Under the pieces are notes generated by a model that worked only from the letters and a program-made list of their open reading frames with translations, searched no databases and was not told the DNA's origin. Positions 55,689 through 64,000 of a DNA stretch of 64,000 bases are shown in pieces. Origin of the DNA: Cytobacillus firmus DS1 (GTDB taxonomy: Bacteria; Bacillota; Bacilli; Bacillales; Cytobacillaceae); NCBI RefSeq assembly GCF_000565285.1, contig NZ_APVL01000004.1, positions 124,001 to 188,000 on the forward strand, in the 5' to 3' direction. A program made the translations under genes and the position numbers. Within the stretch, counting starts at the first letter, position 1. Each line of letters opens with the position of its first letter.

Positions 55689-56993
55689 ATGAATAAGCCT
55701 ATTTTAGATATAAAGGATGTTCCAAAACCAGCCCATTGGCTGACATTAAGTTTACAGCATTTATTCGCAATGTTTGGTGCCACTATACTTGTACCTTACT
55801 TAGTAGGTTTAAATCCTGCCATTGCTTTAATCTCAAGCGGACTGGCGACGATAGCCTTTCTAATCATTACAAAATGGCAAGTGCCGGCATACCTTGGTTC
55901 ATCTTTCGCATTCATTGCCCCGATCATAGCTGCCAAAGCTGCCGGTGGACCGGGTGCTGCCATGATCGGGAGCTTCATGGCAGGACTTGTGTATGGAGCT
56001 GTTGCCCTGATCATCAAAAAAGCAGGATACCGCTGGATTATGAATCTGCTTCCGCCAATTGTGGTTGGCCCGGTTATCATTGTAATCGGATTGGCTCTGG
56101 CTGGTACAGCAGTCGGTATGGCAATGAATAACCCTGAAACCGGGGAGTACAGCATGCTGCATTTCTCAGCAGCGCTTATCACTTTAGGTGCAACAATCAT
56201 CTTTTCCATCTATGCAAAAGGTATGCTCAGCATGGTGCCGATTCTGGCAGGCATCATCATCGGCTATGTATACTCACTGGCTGTGGGCCTGATAGACTTC
56301 TCGCTTGTGCAGCAGGCAGCCTGGTTCGAAATGCCGGAATTCCTCATCCCGTTTGCAGACTATGAAGTGAGGATAACCCTCGATCTTGCGCTTCTAATGA
56401 TTCCAGTAGCTGTTGTGACAATCTCTGAACATATCGGCCATCAGCTTGTCCTTGGAAAAGTAGTTGGAAAAGATTACATTAAAGAACCGGGTCTTCACCG
56501 CTCCATCCTTGCTGATGGAACAGGAACCATAATCTCGGCATTAATCGGGGGTCCGCCAAAGACAACTTACGGTGAAAACATTGGTGTACTCGCCATAACG
56601 AAAATTTACAGTGTCTATGTACTTGCGGGTGCTGCAGTCATCGCCATCATCTTCGGATTCATTGGCAAGGTAACAGCACTGATCAGCTCGATCCCTACTC
56701 CAGTAATGGGCGGTGTATCAATCCTTCTGTTCGGGATCATCGCATCCTCAGGATTAAGAATGCTGGTTGACAGCAAAGTGGATTTTGGAAACAACCGCAA
56801 TCTGGTTATCGCATCAGTCATCCTTGTACTGGGAATTGGCGGAGCTCACATCGAAATTTGGGCATTCAAACTGGAAGGAATGGCACTGGCAGCAATCAGC
56901 GGTGTTCTCCTGAACCTGATTCTCCCTGGCAGGGAAGAGGCTAAGGAAGATATGTTTGAAACAGAAAACGAAAAAAAAAATAATGTAGCTTAA
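55689..56993 (+). CDS. pyrP: Uracil permease PyrP
   Basis: The start at ATG 55689 (AGGAGAG upstream) gives 434 aa; the longer frame begins within attenuator 2. NCS2/UraA-type transporter with ~14 membrane segments; the signature PGTTYGENIG appears as PKTTYGENIGVLAITKI, with catalytic Glu in TISEHIGHQ. It imports uracil for salvage by the PyrR/Upp reaction and is placed under the same attenuation as synthesis genes. Confidence 0.95.
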   Translation: MNKPILDIKDVPKPAHWLTLSLQHLFAMFGATILVPYLVGLNPAIALISSGLATIAFLIITKWQVPAYLGSSFAFIAPIIAAKAAGGPGAAMIGSFMAGLVYGAVALIIKKAGYRWIMNLLPPIVVGPVIIVIGLALAGTAVGMAMNNPETGEYSMLHFSAALITLGATIIFSIYAKGMLSMVPILAGIIIGYVYSLAVGLIDFSLVQQAAWFEMPEFLIPFADYEVRITLDLALLMIPVAVVTISEHIGHQLVLGKVVGKDYIKEPGLHRSILADGTGTIISALIGGPPKTTYGENIGVLAITKIYSVYVLAGAAVIAIIFGFIGKVTALISSIPTPVMGGVSILLFGIIASSGLRMLVDSKVDFGNNRNLVIASVILVLGIGGAHIEIWAFKLEGMALAAISGVLLNLILPGREEAKEDMFETENEKKNNVA

Positions 56994-57006
56994 CGCTTTT
57001 TAACTA

Positions 57007-59329
<2,323 letters not shown>

Positions 59330-59333
<4 letters not shown>

Positions 59334-60436
59334 AAAAACAGCTGATTCTGGAAGACGGAACAATTTTTATTGGAAAGGGATTTGGTAGTGATACGACTTC
59401 GATTGGAGAAGTCGTATTTAATACAGGAATGACGGGTTATCAGGAAATCCTGTCTGACCCTTCCTATTGCGGTCAAATCGTAACCTTGACATACCCTTTA
59501 ATCGGAAATTATGGGATAAACAGAGACGATTTTGAATCGATCTCCCCGGCAATCTCCGGCTTCATTGTAAAAGAAGCGTGCGAGTTTCCTTCAAACTGGA
59601 GAAATGAACAATCGATTGAAGAATATTTTAAAATGAAAAACATCCCTGGAATTGCTGGCATTGATACTAGAAAGTTAACAAGAATTATCAGGCAGCATGG
59701 TACGCTGAGAGGTGCTATTTGCAGCATAAGTGAAAACCCGGAAATAATCATTGAAAAACTGCGGGCAACCAAGCTGCGAAACGATCAGGTTAAGCAAGTT
59801 TCAACTAAGACGCCTTATCCAAGCCCCGGCCGCGGGAGAAGGGTTGTCCTTGTGGATTTTGGCATGAAGCACGGTATCTTAAGAGAATTGAACAAACGGG
59901 ATTGTGATGTGATTGTTGTGCCTTATAATACAGCAGCTGAAGCAATACTCAGCATGAGCCCCGATGGAGTTATGCTTTCAAATGGCCCCGGAGACCCGAA
60001 AGATGTTCCGGAAGCCATCACAATGATTAAAGGTCTGTTAGGGAAAGTACCGATTTTCGGAATTTGCCTGGGACATCAGCTTTTTGCCCTTGCTTGCGGT
60101 GCCAATACAGAAAAACTGAAATTCGGCCATCGCGGTTCGAACCATCCGGTAAAAGATCTGCAAACCGGAAAAGTCGCTTTAACATCTCAAAACCATGGAT
60201 ACTCAGTAGAAGAAAATTCAATTACAGGTACTCCGCTAGAAGTAACACATATTGCCTTAAATGATGGAACAATCGAAGGCTTAAAGCATAAAAAAGCCCC
60301 TGCATTCACTGTGCAATATCATCCTGAAGCTTCACCAGGACCAGAGGATGCAAACGGATTATTTGAACAATTCATGCAATTGATTGAATCACATAAAGAG
60401 GAAGGTGCTGCAGCATGCCAAAGCGTACAGATATAA
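59330..60436 (+). CDS. pyrAA: Carbamoyl-phosphate synthase small (glutaminase) subunit, pyrimidine-specific
   Basis: The start at ATG 59330 (GGGAG upstream) gives 368 aa. The triad glutaminase domain has the catalytic Cys in [13 protein letters not shown] and His/Glu in [13 protein letters not shown]. It supplies ammonia to the large subunit. A 22-bp overlap with pyrAB is seen. Being in the pyr operon marks it as the pyrimidine isoenzyme. Confidence 0.96.
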
Positions 60437-63400
60437 AAAGCATTTTAGTAATCGGATCAGGACCAATTGTCATCGGGCAGGCAGCAGAGTTTGATTATGC
60501 CGGAACACAGGCCTGCATTGCATTGAAAGAGGAAGGCTACCGCGTAATTCTTGTAAACTCAAATCCTGCTACCATTATGACAGATACTGAGATTGCTGAC
60601 GCGGTATATATAGAGCCGCTTACGCTGGAATTCGTCAGCCGCATCATCCGAAAAGAACGACCTGATGCCCTTGTGCCTACTCTTGGGGGACAGACAGGAT
60701 TAAACCTGGCAGTAGAGCTTGCTGAATCAGGTGTTTTGGAAGAATGCGGGGTTGAAATCCTCGGTACAAAATTATCTGCTATTCAAAAAGCGGAAGACCG
60801 GGATCTTTTCAGAAATCTGATGAATGAACTTGGCGAGCCGGTGCCTGAAAGTGAAATTATCCATAACCTGGAGGAAGCATATAAGTTTGTAAATAGGATT
60901 GGCTATCCGGTCATCGTACGCCCTGCTTTCACATTAGGGGGAACAGGCGGGGGAATCTGCCACGATGAAGAGGAGTTAATCGAAATTGTGACAAGCGGCT
61001 TGAAGAACAGCCCTGTAACACAGTGCCTGCTTGAAAAGAGCATTGCGGGCTTCAAAGAAATTGAGTATGAAGTGATGCGGGACTCCAATGACAATGCGAT
61101 TGTTGTCTGCAATATGGAAAACTTCGATCCTGTAGGTGTCCACACAGGTGATTCCATTGTTGTAGCTCCAAGTCAAACTTTGAGTGATCGTGAGTATCAG
61201 CTGCTAAGAAACACTTCATTAAAAATTATCCGCGCTCTCGAGATTGAAGGAGGATGCAATGTCCAGCTGGCCCTTGATCCGGATAGCTTCAATTATTATA
61301 TTATCGAAGTTAACCCGCGTGTCAGCCGTTCATCAGCACTTGCATCAAAGGCAACAGGATATCCGATTGCCAAACTGGCAGCCAAGATAGCGGTGGGGCT
61401 GACTCTAGATGAAATGATGAATCCTGTCACAGGAAAAACATATGCTTCCTTTGAACCGGCATTGGATTATATTGTCTCAAAAATCCCGCGCTGGCCCTTT
61501 GATAAATTCGAATCGGCGAACCGTTCTCTTGGAACCCAAATGAAGGCTACAGGTGAAGTAATGGCGATAGGGCGCACATTTGAAGAATCTCTTCTGAAAG
61601 CAGTCCGTTCACTTGAAGCAAACGTTTATCATCTTGAGCTGAAGGATGCCTGCCAAATTTCGGATGAATTGATCGAAAAGCGAATCCGTAAAGCTGGAGA
61701 TGAACGTCTGTTTTATATCGGGGAAGCCATCAGAAGGGGAGTTACCTTCGAGACGATCCATGAATGGAGCAAAATTGATTTATTCTTCCTTCATAAGATT
61801 AAGAAAATCATAGATTTTGAGAGTATATTAACTGAAAATCCTTTTGACCCTGAAACAGGGAAAGCTGCAAAGGAAATGGGATTTGCCGATCTGGTAATTG
61901 CGAGGCTGTGGGATTCAAGTGAAATGGCAGTATACAGCTGGAGAAAAGAACATGCGATTGTACCGGTTTATAAAATGGTTGATACATGTGCAGCGGAATT
62001 TGAATCGGAAACTCCATATTTCTATGGAACTTATGAAGATGAGAACGAATCGGAAGTAACCGGCCGCAAAAGTGTTGTCGTTCTGGGGTCAGGACCAATC
62101 AGGATCGGGCAGGGAGTGGAGTTTGATTACTCAACTGTACACGCGGTATGGGCCATCAAGGAAGCAGGATATGAAGCAATCATCGTTAATAATAATCCTG
62201 AAACAGTCTCTACTGATTTTAGCATCTCCGATAAGCTCTATTTTGAGCCGCTAACAATTGAAGATGTCATGCACATTATCGATCTTGAGAAGCCGGAAGG
62301 TGTAGTTGTGCAATTTGGCGGACAAACGGCTATTAATCTTGCAGCAGATCTGGTAAAAAGAGGAGTGAAAATTCTCGGAACTTCTCTTGAAAACTTAGAC
62401 CGGGCAGAAGACCGTGATAAATTTGAGAATGCCCTTGCAGAGCTGGGAATTCCGATGCCAAAAGGAAAGACTGCCCTATCTGTGGAGCAGGCAGTAGCAA
62501 TTGCCGGTGAAATCGGTTATCCAGTGGTTGTCCGTCCATCATATGTACTTGGCGGAAGGGCCATGGAGATAGTTTATAAAGAAGCAGAGCTTCTGCATTA
62601 TATGGAAAACGCTGTAAAAGTGAATCCTGAGCACCCAGTATTAATCGACCGGTATCTGACTGGGAAGGAGATTGAAGTTGACGCCATTTCGGATGGGGAA
62701 AATGTGCTCATCCCGGGCATCATGGAGCATATTGAAAGAGCTGGAGTACACTCAGGAGATTCCATTGCAGTCTATCCTCCGCAAAACATTTCAGAGGCAA
62801 TCAAAGACAAGCTTGTTGAGTATACCGAGAAGATGGCTAAGGGCCTTGGCATTATAGGACTCCTGAATATCCAGTATGTAGTGGCAAAAGGGGAAGTATA
62901 TGTCCTTGAAGTCAATCCGCGTTCAAGCCGGACCGTTCCTTTCCTGAGCAAGATTACAAATGTGCCAATGGCCAAAATCGCCACGAAGGTTATCATGGGG
63001 CAAACTTTGGCTCAGCAGGGCTTCGGAACAAGTCTTCTGCCGGAGAGAAAAGGCGTGTTTGTAAAAGTACCGGTGTTCTCATTTGCGAAATTAAGAAGAG
63101 TAGACATCACTTTAGGGCCTGAAATGAAGTCAACCGGTGAAGTTATGGGAAAAGATTCAACGCTTGAAAAAGCCCTTTATAAAGGCCTTGTTGCTTCCGG
63201 CATGAAAATCCAGCCGTTTGGAACGGTACTAATGACTGTCGCAGACAAGGATAAGGAAGAAGCTCTGCAGCTGGCAAAGAGATTTGTATCCATCGGCTAC
63301 AGGCTAATGGCGACAAGCGGAACAGCTTTGTTCCTTAAAACTGCAGGCATTCCTGTAAAAGTGACTGGAAAAATCGGGTCAGAAGGGCCAAACCTTCTGG

Positions 63401-63627
63401 ATGTCATAAAAAATGGGGAAGCGCAATTTGTTATTAATACTCTAACAAAAGGAAAACAGCCTGCCAGAGATGGCTTCCGCATCCGCCGTGAATCAGTAGA
63501 AAATGGCGTGCCATGTCTAACCTCACTTGATACGGCAGAAGCAATTCTTCAAGTTATCGAATCAATGAATTTTTCAGCAGATGCGATGGATAAGCCAGAA
63601 GAAATCCGGGAGGCGGTTTTATCTTGA
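60415..63627 (+). CDS. pyrAB: Carbamoyl-phosphate synthase large subunit, pyrimidine-specific
   Basis: This 1070-aa protein has two ATP-grasp halves: the first phosphorylates bicarbonate ([58 protein letters not shown]), the second carbamate ([52 protein letters not shown]). The C-terminal MGS-like domain (~930-1070) binds effectors such as UMP or PRPP. Length is normal. It overlaps pyrK by 4 bp. Confidence 0.97.
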   Translation: MPKRTDIKSILVIGSGPIVIGQAAEFDYAGTQACIALKEEGYRVILVNSNPATIMTDTEIADAVYIEPLTLEFVSRIIRKERPDALVPTLGGQTGLNLAVELAESGVLEECGVEILGTKLSAIQKAEDRDLFRNLMNELGEPVPESEIIHNLEEAYKFVNRIGYPVIVRPAFTLGGTGGGICHDEEELIEIVTSGLKNSPVTQCLLEKSIAGFKEIEYEVMRDSNDNAIVVCNMENFDPVGVHTGDSIVVAPSQTLSDREYQLLRNTSLKIIRALEIEGGCNVQLALDPDSFNYYIIEVNPRVSRSSALASKATGYPIAKLAAKIAVGLTLDEMMNPVTGKTYASFEPALDYIVSKIPRWPFDKFESANRSLGTQMKATGEVMAIGRTFEESLLKAVRSLEANVYHLELKDACQISDELIEKRIRKAGDERLFYIGEAIRRGVTFETIHEWSKIDLFFLHKIKKIIDFESILTENPFDPETGKAAKEMGFADLVIARLWDSSEMAVYSWRKEHAIVPVYKMVDTCAAEFESETPYFYGTYEDENESEVTGRKSVVVLGSGPIRIGQGVEFDYSTVHAVWAIKEAGYEAIIVNNNPETVSTDFSISDKLYFEPLTIEDVMHIIDLEKPEGVVVQFGGQTAINLAADLVKRGVKILGTSLENLDRAEDRDKFENALAELGIPMPKGKTALSVEQAVAIAGEIGYPVVVRPSYVLGGRAMEIVYKEAELLHYMENAVKVNPEHPVLIDRYLTGKEIEVDAISDGENVLIPGIMEHIERAGVHSGDSIAVYPPQNISEAIKDKLVEYTEKMAKGLGIIGLLNIQYVVAKGEVYVLEVNPRSSRTVPFLSKITNVPMAKIATKVIMGQTLAQQGFGTSLLPERKGVFVKVPVFSFAKLRRVDITLGPEMKSTGEVMGKDSTLEKALYKGLVASGMKIQPFGTVLMTVADKDKEEALQLAKRFVSIGYRLMATSGTALFLKTAGIPVKVTGKIGSEGPNLLDVIKNGEAQFVINTLTKGKQPARDGFRIRRESVENGVPCLTSLDTAEAILQVIESMNFSADAMDKPEEIREAVLS

Positions 63628-64000
63628 TCAGACAGGAACATTGTAAAGTAATATCACAAATTAAACTGGCCGAAAATATTTACGAGCTCACCCTTCAAGG
63701 TGAGCTTGTTCATGAAATGAAAGAACCCGGGCAATTTGTCCATTTGAAAATATCAGAGGGCTATGACCCAATGCTGAGAAGGCCAATCAGCATTGCTGAA
63801 ATTTTACCTGATGAAAGCCAGTTTAAGATGATTTATCGTGCTGAAGGCAGAGGAACGGCATTACTTTCAGAAAAAAAGCCCGGTGATTACACTGATGTAT
63901 TGGGACCGCTGGGAAATGGGTTTCCCATCAGCGAAGCTGGCCGGGAAGAGACGGCACTTCTTGTAGGGGGAGGAATCGGAGTACCCCCTTTATATGAACT
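63624..64000 (+). CDS. pyrK: Dihydroorotate dehydrogenase electron transfer subunit, 3' truncated by window edge
   Basis: The frame starts at TTG 63624 with GGGAGG at 63608-63613, overlapping the pyrAB stop by 4 bp (TTGA), and stays open to the window end, 125 complete codons. The visible protein contains [10 protein letters not shown] (FAD-binding RxxS-type), GPLGNGFP and [15 protein letters not shown], all typical of PyrK. With PyrD it oxidises dihydroorotate using NAD and a [2Fe-2S] cluster; the cysteine motif lies beyond the window. Confidence 0.93.
   Translation, partial: MIRQEHCKVISQIKLAENIYELTLQGELVHEMKEPGQFVHLKISEGYDPMLRRPISIAEILPDESQFKMIYRAEGRGTALLSEKKPGDYTDVLGPLGNGFPISEAGREETALLVGGGIGVPPLYE

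Overview
The window is a 64-kb piece of a low-GC, endospore-forming Firmicute of the family Bacillaceae. Gene order follows the Bacillus subtilis ylb - dcw - sigE/sigG - ylm - divIVA - ileS - pyr region almost gene for gene. Protein similarity to B. subtilis is clear but moderate, and there are genes absent from that locus in B. subtilis (a lipoprotein, a 467-aa stalk-domain protein, an acyl-CoA carboxylase set, a MurF-like domain protein, hmp). A Cytobacillus/Bacillus-type genome is likely; the species cannot be fixed from this sequence alone. No phage, tRNA, rRNA, CRISPR array or transposase gene was seen.

Layout. 1-13.6 kb: ylb cluster (ylbD truncated by the window edge, ylbE, lipoprotein, ylbF/ricF, ylbG, a DUF7147-like gene, stalk protein, rsmD, coaD, ylbJ, ylbK, ylbL, tmcAL/ylbM, ylbN, rpmF, a crotonase-fold protein, gerR/ylbO, ylbP). 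13.8-17.3 kb: three-subunit biotin-dependent acyl-CoA carboxylase, with two cre-like sites upstream and a complex structured repeat inside the gene set. 17.5-20.6 kb: panE, DUF3397, bshC. 20.8-40.8 kb: dcw cluster (mraZ, rsmH, ftsL, pbpB, spoVD, murE, MurF-like orphan domain, mraY, murD, spoVE, murG, murB, divIB, ylxW, ylxX, sbp, ftsA, ftsZ). 40.9-42.1 kb: flavohaemoglobin hmp, on the opposite strand. 42.6-45.2 kb: spoIIGA-sigE-sigG. 45.3-49.7 kb: ylmC-ylmH and divIVA. 50.1-54.8 kb: T-box-controlled ileS, ylyA, lspA, rluD-like. 54.8-64 kb: pyr operon with three PyrR attenuators, running off the window in pyrK.

The genes link peptidoglycan precursor synthesis (murE, mraY, murD, murG, murB), the divisome (ftsL, pbpB, divIB, ftsA, ftsZ, sepF, divIVA) and the switch to sporulation (spoVD, spoVE, spoIIGA, sigE, sigG). 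De novo UMP synthesis lies downstream.

The least ordinary signals are: (i) three copies of a ~155-bp structured repeat with TTTAT-like ends, always placed just upstream of a start codon in the same orientation, one carrying a nested inverted half-copy; (ii) a stand-alone Mur-ligase N-terminal domain between murE and mraY; (iii) a folded 146-nt spacer between ftsA and ftsZ; (iv) a perfect FNR-type palindrome placed about -41 from the hmp promoter; (v) 10-bp phased GTGG repeats before mraZ; (vi) a crotonase lacking both catalytic glutamates and a YlyA protein lacking half of its zinc ligands. Many start codons were reassigned from the longest reading frame to a start with a proper Shine-Dalgarno (SD) sequence; several are TTG or GTG.
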